Positions 17,161 to 25,534 of a DNA stretch of 64,000 nucleotides are shown in pieces. This stretch comes from Vibrio navarrensis (GTDB lineage Bacteria > Pseudomonadota > Gammaproteobacteria > Enterobacterales > Vibrionaceae). How positions within the stretch are numbered: the stretch's first letter is position 1; each line of letters starts with the position of its first letter. A program made the position numbers and the translations under genes. The DNA lies in the NCBI RefSeq assembly GCF_015767675.1, contig NZ_CP065218.1, positions 372,001-436,000 of the forward strand, given 5' to 3'. The notes beneath the pieces are model-generated. The model saw only the letters and a program-made list of their open reading frames with translations, was not told the origin of the DNA and ran no database searches.

Positions 17161-18393
17161 ATGTTAAGAACAGAGCTACTTGAAATCATTGCTAACGGTG
17201 AAAACTCAGGTGTTGAATTCAAACGTGACGACATCAGACCAGAACAACTTGCCAAAGAAGTGGTAGCTCTAGCGAATCTGCGCGGCGGTCTAATTCTCCT
17301 TGGTGTGGAAGATGATGGCTCTATCAGCGGCATCAACAGAGAAAACCTTGAAGAATGGGTTATGACGTCTGTATTTTCCGCCAAAGTTCATCCTATGATT
17401 CTGCCATTTTATGAAGAAATACAAATAGAGGATGGCAAAAGGGTCGCTGTAATATCTCTAACCCAAGGAACTAGCAAACCCTATGTGGTAAGACATAATC
17501 AACGTGAAGACGTCTACGTGCGCTTAGGTAGTACATCTCGCTTGGCTAGTCGAGAAGAACAAGCTCGCTTGTATGAAAGTGGTGGAATGCTTCACTCCGA
17601 AGTTTTACCCGTAGCGGGGACTTCTTTTGCTTCACTAAGCAGAGAGCGGCTAACTGATTATCTCCAAAATATTCTACAAGAACCTGAAATGCCAACAACC
17701 GAACAAGAGTGGATTACACGACTACTTGGGCTTGGTTATCTTGTCGAAGGTGTTGGTGATCAGGTTGTGTGTACTATAGCAGGCTTGCTTTTATTCGGAA
17801 CTGCTCCGAGGCGCTACCTAAGGCAATCTGGTATTAGACTTATGGTGTTCGATGGTGACAGCATGGAATACCGAGCAGAACTCGACGAGGTGATAAATGC
17901 ACCTTTTGTGGGTTTATGGACAACTGAAGGCGGAACGCGTCAGCTTGAAGAAGTTAACTACGGGATCATCGAACGCTTTATTGACAAAATCACACCTTTT
18001 ATTAGTGAAGAAGCTGACAACATCGATAGTGGTTTCAGACGAGAAAATCAGTGGCATTATCCGAAAGAAGCAATTCGTGAGGCTCTAATCAATGCCCTTG
18101 TCCACCGAGACTGGACAAAAATGGTTGATATTGAGGTTGTTGTTTACTCTAACCGAATCGAAATATCTAGTCCAGGAGCTATGCAAAACTCAATGACCAT
18201 CGAAAAGATGCTCGCAGGACAACGTTCGCCTAGAAACCCTCTGATAGTTGAAGTTATGCGAGATTATGGTTATGTAGATGCGCGTGGAATGGGAGTAAGG
18301 ACTAAAATAATCCCTCTCATGAGGCAACACTCAACTTCAGAGCCTGAATTCCAGCTTACCGACGATTATCTGAAACTAACACTGTACCGTTAG
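17161..18393 (+). CDS. AlbA_2/Schlafen-type ATP-binding protein, accessory gene inside BREX
   Basis: A 410-residue protein. Residues about 10-130 form an AlbA_2 (Schlafen AlbA_2) domain: GVEFKRD, then VVALANLRGGLILLGVEDDG, and YVRLGSTSRLASREE. Residues about 290-345 hold a GHKL-like ATP-binding section (PKEAIREALINALVHRDW and IEISSPGAM). The C-terminus (RNPLIVEVMRDYGYVDARGMGVR) is typical of this COG2865-type group. Many relatives are annotated as transcriptional regulators; Schlafen AlbA_2 domains can be RNases, but the catalytic pattern was not verified. It starts 14 bases after the PHP-ATPase gene, so the two form a pair inserted in the BREX operon. They may work together or with BREX. Confidence 0.8.
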   Translation: MLRTELLEIIANGENSGVEFKRDDIRPEQLAKEVVALANLRGGLILLGVEDDGSISGINRENLEEWVMTSVFSAKVHPMILPFYEEIQIEDGKRVAVISLTQGTSKPYVVRHNQREDVYVRLGSTSRLASREEQARLYESGGMLHSEVLPVAGTSFASLSRERLTDYLQNILQEPEMPTTEQEWITRLLGLGYLVEGVGDQVVCTIAGLLLFGTAPRRYLRQSGIRLMVFDGDSMEYRAELDEVINAPFVGLWTTEGGTRQLEEVNYGIIERFIDKITPFISEEADNIDSGFRRENQWHYPKEAIREALINALVHRDWTKMVDIEVVVYSNRIEISSPGAMQNSMTIEKMLAGQRSPRNPLIVEVMRDYGYVDARGMGVRTKIIPLMRQHSTSEPEFQLTDDYLKLTLYR

Positions 18394-18486
18394 TTAGGTT
18401 TAAAACCCCACAGTTGTAGGAAGTTCCCGATAGCAAGCTAGTAAAATTGCTGCTTCTCGGGTCATGATAATTTCAGGTAAAAAATA

Positions 18487-21186
18487 ATGAACATAGACCA
18501 AATATCTCAGGGCCTTTTAAACAAATTTGAACATAGCCGTTTGGTATTTTGGCAAGATACCGACAAAGAGTTCATTGATCAGCTTGATGAGCTTTCTATT
18601 GACGGCATTGAGATCATCCATTTAGATGATAAGTCCCACTTCGAAGTAAAGACACGTGTCGAGTTACTTGAACCAGCCACCCGATTTGTTCTGTACAGTA
18701 ACACTGAGACCAACAAACCTGAACGTGATTGGTTATATGATATTCGCCTATACTCCGAGGATTTCTATGCTGACTCAAGCTCAATGATCCTGAATGAGAT
18801 CGGCATGAGAATGGAGTTTCGTCAGGTTATTTCCCATTACCGCGCCTTTTTTACAGCTAAGGTTCGCCGTGAACGCCTGAAGAAGTTGCTGCCTCACAGT
18901 GCAAATAAGGAAGAGCTGGAACTAGCACTACTAGCAGCGACACTTAAAGTTGAGTCTCCAACCTTCCCTGCTATCTTGAACCATCTGTTATTAAAGCTTG
19001 CAGATGGCATCGATGTTAATACTATTTTCAGTGATCTAGAAAAGTACAACTTGGTTGATACTTTCTGGCGCTTTGCTTTCGATGTGATGGGATATCAAGT
19101 TGAAAAATTTGATGATACAGAGCAAATTCAACCTCACCTAAACGATTTGGTAACCAAACTTCTATTCACAGAGTGCTACCAGTCTTTACTTAATAGTGGA
19201 ATCAACGGCAATCACGAGGTCTTTGCAAGGTTCAAGCAGCACCTGCTACCAATCAACTTAGATGAATCAGGTAAACGCGATTATACCGAGCGAAGAACAT
19301 TTAACTCCTCTAAACGAGCGACAGCGATCAGTTTTATTAAGGGTATGCGAGAAAATCGAAATTTATCAAATGCATATAACACCCTTGCAAAACAAGTAGA
19401 GCAAGAATTCGAGATAAAGCACATCTTGTCGATGGTTAAGTCCCCTACGCACCTTCATCGTGTCGATACTTTTGAATATGCAGAGCAACATTTTATTATC
19501 TTACTCGCTCAACAATTGAGCGACCTCGATCAAGTTGAAGTCGATTCGTTGATCTCTCATCGCTTAACGACACATTGGACTCATCATCAGCCAAATTACG
19601 CAGCTATCTTAAAAGCAATTCGAGCTGCCAAACAGTTTTATGCGTTAAAGCAGCAGTATATTGATGGCTTTAAATTTTCGTCTGCCAAAGAAATGTACCG
19701 AGCGTATGAAACTGACTTGTATAAGTTCGATTCTGCATACCGACGTTTCTGTGAGCATGCTTTAAAAGTCGCTCATAATGGCTCTGATATATTGAAAAAA
19801 ACAGGGTTGGTTTCTGATATCGAAACACTATATGTGGACTGGTACTTACACGACCTAGCGATCGCTTGGGGTAAACTCGTCGATGAAGAGTCTCTGTTAG
19901 ATAACTGGAAGATTTCAGGCGTACCAAACCAAAATGAGTTTTATAGACGACAAGTCGAAGGCATTTTTAATACAACACAAGTCAAAAAAGTATTTGTCAT
20001 TATCTCTGATGCACTTCGTTATGAGGTTGCACATGCAATAAGTGACCAAATTAATAATGAAAAGCGCTTTCATTCCGAGATTAAATCTCAACTTGGTGTC
20101 GTACCTTCCTATACTCAGCTTGGTATGGCTTCTTTGCTACCACACAATGAAATCTCTACACACATCAACTCAACCGTCGAATACAAAGTCGATGGTATCA
20201 GTGCCCGTGGTACAGACAATCGAAATAAGATTTTGGCTAAGCGCAATGGGATCGCGTTTAAAGCCTCAGAAGTGCTGAACTGGACTAATGAGGAAGGCAG
20301 AGAAAAAGTTCACGATGCTAGAGTGATCTATATCTACCACAATGAAATTGATAAGGTTGGAGATAAAGGTGAATCAGAGCATCAAACGTTTGAAGCCTGT
20401 GCAACAGCTATCAGTGAAATCAAGCAGTTAATTGAACGTATCATCAATCGCTTAAATGGTAGTCGTGTGTTGATTACCGCTGATCATGGTTTTATTTTTA
20501 AATCCAGCGATGTTGTCGATTCAGATAGAACGGCTTTAACCGTCAAACCAAAAGGCGCTGTCGAAGCTAAAAAGCGTTACATCATTGGTGAAAGCCTTCC
20601 AAACGATAGCTTCTATTGGCACGGTAAGATGACCAACACAGCGAGTTTAACAGTAAACTCGGAATGCAGTGACGGTGAATTTATTGTTCCTCGTGGATCA
20701 AATAGATTTAACTTCGTTGGAGGGGCAAAATTTATTCACGGTGGCATTATGCCACAAGAAATTTGTGTTCCAGTCATCCAAGTCAAAGAACTGACTACAA
20801 ATAAATTGCAGTCACGATACGCCAAAGAGCGAGTACCTGTTGTTCCGCTTTCAAACCCTATCCGTCTTGTCTCTATGGCAGATAAAATCGAGCTTTTCCA
20901 AGCAGCAGCTGTTGGCGAAAAGTACACAGCTCGTGAGCTAGAGATTTGGATTGCTGACCCTAATGGCCAACCCGTATCCCACAAACAGAAAGTGATGTTT
21001 GATGCGGCCTCTGAAAAGCAAGATGATAGAAAGCGAAATGTCGTGATCATGCTCAACGGTACGGGATTTGATCGCACCGTATCTTATAAGTTAATGATGA
21101 AAGACATCAGCGATCCGACTAAGACACAAGAGCTACAACCTCACTCCGTCACGATCGATATTGCGATAGAAGATGACTTCTTTTAA
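18487..21186 (+). CDS. pglZ: BREX alkaline-phosphatase-superfamily protein PglZ
   Basis: An 899-residue PglZ of type I BREX. The phosphatase-superfamily core is visible: VFVIISDALRYEVAHAI at about residue 500 (metal and nucleophile region) and VLITADHGFIFKSSDVVDSD at about residue 660 (DH metal ligands). The N-terminal half is helical and lacks recognisable motifs. The C-terminal 170 residues look like a beta-rich domain. PglZ binds PglX/BrxB-type partners and is needed for defence; its substrate is debated. The ribosome site is weak (CAGGTAAAAA). The 93-base gap from the AlbA_2 gene is longer than other gaps in the operon, consistent with a former pglX-pglZ junction. It is followed after 17 bases by brxL. 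Confidence 0.93.
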   Translation: MNIDQISQGLLNKFEHSRLVFWQDTDKEFIDQLDELSIDGIEIIHLDDKSHFEVKTRVELLEPATRFVLYSNTETNKPERDWLYDIRLYSEDFYADSSSMILNEIGMRMEFRQVISHYRAFFTAKVRRERLKKLLPHSANKEELELALLAATLKVESPTFPAILNHLLLKLADGIDVNTIFSDLEKYNLVDTFWRFAFDVMGYQVEKFDDTEQIQPHLNDLVTKLLFTECYQSLLNSGINGNHEVFARFKQHLLPINLDESGKRDYTERRTFNSSKRATAISFIKGMRENRNLSNAYNTLAKQVEQEFEIKHILSMVKSPTHLHRVDTFEYAEQHFIILLAQQLSDLDQVEVDSLISHRLTTHWTHHQPNYAAILKAIRAAKQFYALKQQYIDGFKFSSAKEMYRAYETDLYKFDSAYRRFCEHALKVAHNGSDILKKTGLVSDIETLYVDWYLHDLAIAWGKLVDEESLLDNWKISGVPNQNEFYRRQVEGIFNTTQVKKVFVIISDALRYEVAHAISDQINNEKRFHSEIKSQLGVVPSYTQLGMASLLPHNEISTHINSTVEYKVDGISARGTDNRNKILAKRNGIAFKASEVLNWTNEEGREKVHDARVIYIYHNEIDKVGDKGESEHQTFEACATAISEIKQLIERIINRLNGSRVLITADHGFIFKSSDVVDSDRTALTVKPKGAVEAKKRYIIGESLPNDSFYWHGKMTNTASLTVNSECSDGEFIVPRGSNRFNFVGGAKFIHGGIMPQEICVPVIQVKELTTNKLQSRYAKERVPVVPLSNPIRLVSMADKIELFQAAAVGEKYTARELEIWIADPNGQPVSHKQKVMFDAASEKQDDRKRNVVIMLNGTGFDRTVSYKLMMKDISDPTKTQELQPHSVTIDIAIEDDFF

Positions 21187-21203
21187 GGTGTTAGGAACCC
21201 TGT

Positions 21204-23300
21204 ATGACAGAAAATTATAATCAACAAGAGCCTATTGACGTTCCTAGTCAGGCAGATGAAATCCAACATGTCAGAGATGTCGATCTGGATGAGTTGATGA
21301 CGACTCAATTTAAAGGCAGAGTTGTACGTAAAGACCTGACCAAACAACTTAAGGAAGGAGCCAATGTTCCTGTCTATGTCCTCGAGTACCTGTTAGGGAT
21401 GTATTGCTCGACTGATGATGATGAGTTGATAGAAGCTGGCTTAGGTCGAGTAAAACAAATTCTGACTGATAACTATGTTCGCCCAGACGAAGCTGAAAAG
21501 GTCAAATCACTGATCCGAGAAAAAGGCACACATAAAGTTATTGATAAAGTCACTGTAAAGCTTAATCAGAAAAAAGACGTATACGAGGCGAGCCTATCGA
21601 ATTTAGGTATCAAGGACGCGGTGATCTCTGCCAATGTTGTTAAAGAGAATGAAAAGCTGCTGACAGGCGGTATTTGGTGCATCATTACTCTAAGCTACTT
21701 CTATGAGGAAGGCCAAAAGACGTCACCATTTTCTGTTGTTGGCTTAAAAGCAATTCAGATGCCTTCAATGAACATGCAAGAAGTGTTTGACGCTCGACGC
21801 AACTTCACTATGGATCAATGGCTAGATATGCTATTACGCTCAATTGGTATGGAACCTGCCAATCTGGAACAGCGTGCTAAGTGGCATATCTTAGCCAGAA
21901 TGATACCGTTCGTTGAAAATAACTATAACGTCTGCGAGCTAGGCCCTCGCGGTACAGGTAAGTCTCACGTTTATAAAGAATGTTCCCCGAACTCTTTATT
22001 GGTATCAGGCGGTCAAACCACCGTCGCGAACCTTTTCTATAACATGTCAAGCCGCCAAGTCGGTTTGGTTGGCATGTGGGATATTGTCGCTTTTGATGAA
22101 GTCGCTGGTATCCGATTTAAAGACAAAGATGGCGTGCAGATAATGAAAGACTACATGGCTTCAGGTTCATTTAGCCGTGGTCGTGATTCCATTGAAGCGA
22201 AGGCTTCAATGGTCTTTGTCGGTAATATTGACCAAAGTGTCGAAACACTGGTTAAAACGAGTCATCTACTTGCCCCATTCCCTCCAGAGATGATTGACTC
22301 AGCATTTTTTGACCGTTTCCACGCTTATATTCCTGGCTGGGAAATTCCTAAAATGCGCCCAGAGTTTTTTACAAACCGTTTTGGTTTGATCACCGATTAC
22401 CTTGCTGAATACATGCGCGAGATGCGCAAACATGCATTTGCCGATGCTATCGACAAATTCTTCAAGCTGGGAAACAATCTCAATCAGCGAGATGTTATCG
22501 CCGTTCGCCGTACCACATCTGGACTACTAAAACTTTTAGTGCCACATGGCGAGTACTCTAAAGAAGATGTGCGGATTTGCTTGACCTATGCACTCGAGGT
22601 TCGCCGCCGAGTCAAAGAGCAGCTCAAAAAAATTGGAGGGATGGAGTTCTTCGATGTTAACTTCTCTTACATTGATAATGAAACGCTCGAAGAGTTCTTT
22701 GTAAACGTTCCAGAACAAGGAGGTTCACAGATTATCCCACCAGGCATGCCTAATGCTGGCGTTGTTCACTTCGTTAGCCATGGTACTGCGGGCAAGCTCG
22801 GAGTGTTCCGAATTGAAACTCAAAAAACGGCTGGCAATGGTAAGCTAACCACTTCAGGTTTAGGATCAGATACCGAAGCAAAGGAGCAAGTAAAAGTTGG
22901 ATTTGAGTATTTCAAAGGAAACCTATCACGAATAGCGGCGAACAATCAGTATTCGGAACATGAGTTCCATTTGCATTTTGTTGACCTCCAGATGTCTGGT
23001 CACTCACATAGTTCTAGCCTAGCCGCTTTGATTGCTAACTGCTCTGCTCTACTTGGAAAGCCGATGCAAGAATCAATGGTGGTTTTGGGGTCGATGACCC
23101 TAGGAGGCGTATTGCATCCAGTTCAGGACTTGGCAGGTTCAATGCAAGTCGCTCTCGAAGCTGGTGCAACCAAGATTCTCATTCCTATGGCATCTGCTAC
23201 AGATATTCCGACAGTGCCAGCTGAAACATTTACTAAGTTTCAAGTTAGCTTTTACAGTGACCCTGTAGATGCGGTTTACAAGGCTCTCGGGGTTAGCTGA
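21204..23300 (+). CDS. brxL: BREX Lon-like AAA+ protein BrxL
   Basis: A 698-residue AAA+ protein and last gene of type I BREX. Residues about 1-200 form the N-terminal DNA-binding part. Walker A is GPRGTGKSH at about residue 248, with IVAFDEVAG as Walker B. Residues about 500-698 form a Lon-protease-like domain (SGHSHSSSLAALIANCSALL, then VVLGSMTLGGVLHPVQDLAG). Aligning by eye with Lon, a serine is present near the catalytic position, but the lysine of Lon's GGLKEK is alanine here (DLAGS). Proteolysis is therefore doubtful, in line with reports that BrxL acts as a DNA-encircling motor. A terminator follows at 23318-23341. Confidence 0.93.
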   Translation: MTENYNQQEPIDVPSQADEIQHVRDVDLDELMTTQFKGRVVRKDLTKQLKEGANVPVYVLEYLLGMYCSTDDDELIEAGLGRVKQILTDNYVRPDEAEKVKSLIREKGTHKVIDKVTVKLNQKKDVYEASLSNLGIKDAVISANVVKENEKLLTGGIWCIITLSYFYEEGQKTSPFSVVGLKAIQMPSMNMQEVFDARRNFTMDQWLDMLLRSIGMEPANLEQRAKWHILARMIPFVENNYNVCELGPRGTGKSHVYKECSPNSLLVSGGQTTVANLFYNMSSRQVGLVGMWDIVAFDEVAGIRFKDKDGVQIMKDYMASGSFSRGRDSIEAKASMVFVGNIDQSVETLVKTSHLLAPFPPEMIDSAFFDRFHAYIPGWEIPKMRPEFFTNRFGLITDYLAEYMREMRKHAFADAIDKFFKLGNNLNQRDVIAVRRTTSGLLKLLVPHGEYSKEDVRICLTYALEVRRRVKEQLKKIGGMEFFDVNFSYIDNETLEEFFVNVPEQGGSQIIPPGMPNAGVVHFVSHGTAGKLGVFRIETQKTAGNGKLTTSGLGSDTEAKEQVKVGFEYFKGNLSRIAANNQYSEHEFHLHFVDLQMSGHSHSSSLAALIANCSALLGKPMQESMVVLGSMTLGGVLHPVQDLAGSMQVALEAGATKILIPMASATDIPTVPAETFTKFQVSFYSDPVDAVYKALGVS

Positions 23301-23317
23301 TATTTGTTTATGATATA

Positions 23318-23341
23318 TTAAAGCGGCTTATGCCGCTTTAA
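23318..23341 (+). terminator. Terminator of the BREX operon
   Basis: Perfect 10-bp stem TTAAAGCGGC (23318-23327) and GCCGCTTTAA (23332-23341) with a 4-base loop, 17 bases after the brxL stop. Both flanks are AT-rich, so it could work in both directions. Confidence 0.7.
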
Positions 23342-23417
23342 TACAATTATGCTGCTCAGTTTTTATCATTTCTTCGCTTGCACTGACTCACTGTCAACAT
23401 CGGAATTGACCTGTTCA

Positions 23418-23846
23418 TTAATGTAGGTATTTAATGGCATCCAGTGTGGCCAATTTTTCTAACAATCTTTCATCTATCGGTTTGGCAATATGATCGACTA
23501 GCAGTAACTCCGCAGCGCCCTTCTCTAAATTAGAAGCAAGGGACTTTATCCAATGCGATCCCTCCAGTGGTGCAAATTCGATAGCGGGAATTTCAATCTC
23601 TTCGTTTGTACAATACTCTGATATTTTTCTGCCCACTTCTTCAGTCCAGTTTTGGAGTTCTACTATGCGGTCTTCAATATGCTTGGGATCAGAGAGTAAA
23701 AAGTTAGTAAAAACGTGTTCATCACCGCGCCGATAATCTTCTATAAAGATGACCACCTTACGACCCCTCGCCAAATTGACCACTTTGGATAAGATTTTTA
23801 ACGAAGGAACTTTACATAGGTAGGCAAGAAAGAATACTTTGTCCAT
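23418..23846 (-). CDS. Unknown protein, possibly universal-stress-like fold
   Basis: A 142-residue cytoplasmic protein that I cannot assign firmly. It has alternating strands and helices (VVIFIEDY near 30, then AAELLLVDHIAKPIDERLLEKL near 115-135), in size and rhythm like universal stress proteins. The G-x2-G-x9-G(S/T) ATP-binding motif of that family is not seen. The gene converges on the BREX operon and ends about 77 bases beyond the shared terminator. It is a single gene without close same-strand neighbours. Confidence 0.5.
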   Translation of the reverse strand: MDKVFFLAYLCKVPSLKILSKVVNLARGRKVVIFIEDYRRGDEHVFTNFLLSDPKHIEDRIVELQNWTEEVGRKISEYCTNEEIEIPAIEFAPLEGSHWIKSLASNLEKGAAELLLVDHIAKPIDERLLEKLATLDAIKYLH

Positions 23847-24383
23847 AAAATACCTTTTGCGCGAGTGAGTTCTTAATTAAGTCCAAACTTTGCGAGTTCT
23901 ACTCAGAAAGTATAGGCCAGCATTAGAAAGCCGAGATAAAACCCTGAGCTTATCTACACAAATTTGCGCAAAAAAAATAGCAACTATGATACACGTCTCC
24001 ACTCGTTTGCCTGCCACTTAATATTGAATGACCGTAATTATCTTGGTACTGAAGTGTAGTCTTACCAGTGTGTTCTTGAAAAGAAGATATTGTCATCACG
24101 ATACGATATATTTACTTCATACTAATTCGGCTTTGATGTGATTAAACTGACCGCAAATCATGAGAAACCGAATGTGTTGAATCATAGCGTTGAAGGCAAC
24201 ACCGCCATACAAATGAACAAAAAGGAGAAAGGCACATTTTATATCAAAAATGATGATGGGTTGATTTTTGGTGGTCAAGGAAAGGCTGGATTGCACAAGG
24301 TAAGACTTTGATCTAACTAAAGATGCAAGCAACGTCTAGATTTTAAGGGGTGTTGCTTGCATTCTAACTATTAAGTTGAGTAA
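23847..24383. other. Intergenic region with one possible small ORF
   Basis: This 537-base stretch holds the promoter side of the 142-residue gene and a possible plus-strand reading frame at 24138-24311 (GTG start, 57 residues, KGTFYIKNDDGLIFGGQGKA). The codon pattern of that frame looks protein-like, but it has no clear ribosome site and no family I recognise; it may be a gene remnant. Nothing else was found apart from AT-rich sequence. Confidence 0.3.
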
Positions 24384-24890
24384 TTAACAAACACTCATTG
24401 CGATATCTAACCAGTAGTAGTAGTGCTCATCTGATTCAAATCCATTTGGTGAGGTATGACGGTCAATTTCCTGTCCATTCTGGAAGACTAGGAAACCACA
24501 ATAACTACCAAAATCAAATTGATCAGCAAACCTTACCTTAAAGCGGATCTGATGAAACTTCTCTGATAATGCAATGAATATTGGGTATGGAATACTATTA
24601 AAGGAAATAAAGCTAATTCTACCGTAAACATATTCATATTTTTCCTCAAGCTTGAATTCACTGTGCCAAGCGTTCCATTTTGAGTACCAATGTTTATAAT
24701 TCCAATCACTGTCTTGCTCAACATGACAAGAACTATTCTTTTCTTCCAAAACCTTCAGATACTCAGGGCTAGGAATTAACCTATTAAAATCTAACTCATT
24801 ATTTTCATTACTAATGAACTCAATAATGGAACTTGCATGAGCAAGATCTTCAGTTTTAAATTCGATAATATTTATTATGCGATTTGACAT
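24384..24890 (-). CDS. YubB/Api92-like (DUF1281-type) protein
   Basis: A 168-residue protein. LDFNRLIPSPEYL near residue 33 and HWYSKWNAWHSEF near residue 68 resemble the YubB ferredoxin-like (Api92/DUF1281) family, found on plasmids, phages and integrative elements. The usual pattern is 'FNxIIPxPxxL' followed by 'W..xKWNA'. A later YCGFLVFQNGQEI and a Trp/Tyr-rich C-terminus also fit. Function is unknown. It supports a mobile-element origin for this end of the island. It lies 26 bases after a 205-residue unknown gene on the same strand, so the two probably form an operon. Confidence 0.6.
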   Translation of the reverse strand: MSNRIINIIEFKTEDLAHASSIIEFISNENNELDFNRLIPSPEYLKVLEEKNSSCHVEQDSDWNYKHWYSKWNAWHSEFKLEEKYEYVYGRISFISFNSIPYPIFIALSEKFHQIRFKVRFADQFDFGSYCGFLVFQNGQEIDRHTSPNGFESDEHYYYWLDIAMSVC

Positions 24891-24916
24891 TATTTTTACT
24901 CTTATTTATGAATTAT

Positions 24917-25534
24917 TTATATGGTTTTAACTTGAAATTTTTTGTCTTCATAAATATTGAGTAAATCCACTGGGATCTTTAGCCTTAAAGTCGCGCCTTC
25001 GCTCAGGACGGTTGTCCATCGGTTTTTTGAGCCACCTGAAGTGGCATAGCCCGATAGCAATGCAATCCCAGTTTCAATTCGAGCACCTGAATCACGACTA
25101 AATGCTTTACAAACAGGATACCCAAGAAACTCTATCGCCTTGCCATGCTCTTGTATTTCCTCGATAGCCTCAATCTCAATCGTAATTTGATCGAGTTCTT
25201 CAACTTCTTTTTCTACAATACTTGAAAATATCCAAGCGCCTTGAGATTTATCCCAAGTACCACCGAGTTTACGGCACTCTTCAATCAACAGTGTGTTATA
25301 TGCTGATTTTAAAGAACAAATGCCTAATTTAGTTTGTTCTTCTACATTTGCTGCTAACTTGTAAATTAGGTCAGTTCCATACTTCGAGCGTACTGAGATA
25401 TCTTTAACAGCAAGAAAATGCTCACCTAACGCTAAATCTTTTGAGTAATCGTCGATCAAAATCTTACAAGATTTATTATTGTCTGCTGTCGCAGCAAAGT
25501 ACTTTCTGTTCTTTTTAATTACATTGAAATTCAT
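24917..25534 (-). CDS. Unknown protein upstream of the YubB-like gene
   Basis: A 205-residue protein without a firm family. Residues 78-107 read CSLKSAYNTLLIEECRKLGG then TWDKSQGAWIFSS. A 'leucine-glycine-G-x-W-d-x4-x-W' pattern of this sort occurs in small domains of plasmid and phage proteins. The second half (FLGYPVCKAFSRDSGARIET then GIALLSGYATSGGSKNRWTT) is repeat-free and probably beta-rich. The ATG at 25534 has GGAG about 8 bases upstream. Its promoter region contains the tandem palindromes at 25780-25828, which may control it. Confidence 0.55.
   Translation of the reverse strand: MNFNVIKKNRKYFAATADNNKSCKILIDDYSKDLALGEHFLAVKDISVRSKYGTDLIYKLAANVEEQTKLGICSLKSAYNTLLIEECRKLGGTWDKSQGAWIFSSIVEKEVEELDQITIEIEAIEEIQEHGKAIEFLGYPVCKAFSRDSGARIETGIALLSGYATSGGSKNRWTTVLSEGATLRLKIPVDLLNIYEDKKFQVKTI

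Noticed and set aside
14480..18393. PARIS (ariA-ariB) in the BREX slot
   Set aside because: The first gene has a PHP domain and an SMC-type ATPase, and the second an AlbA_2 domain; no TOPRIM nuclease (AriB) was seen.
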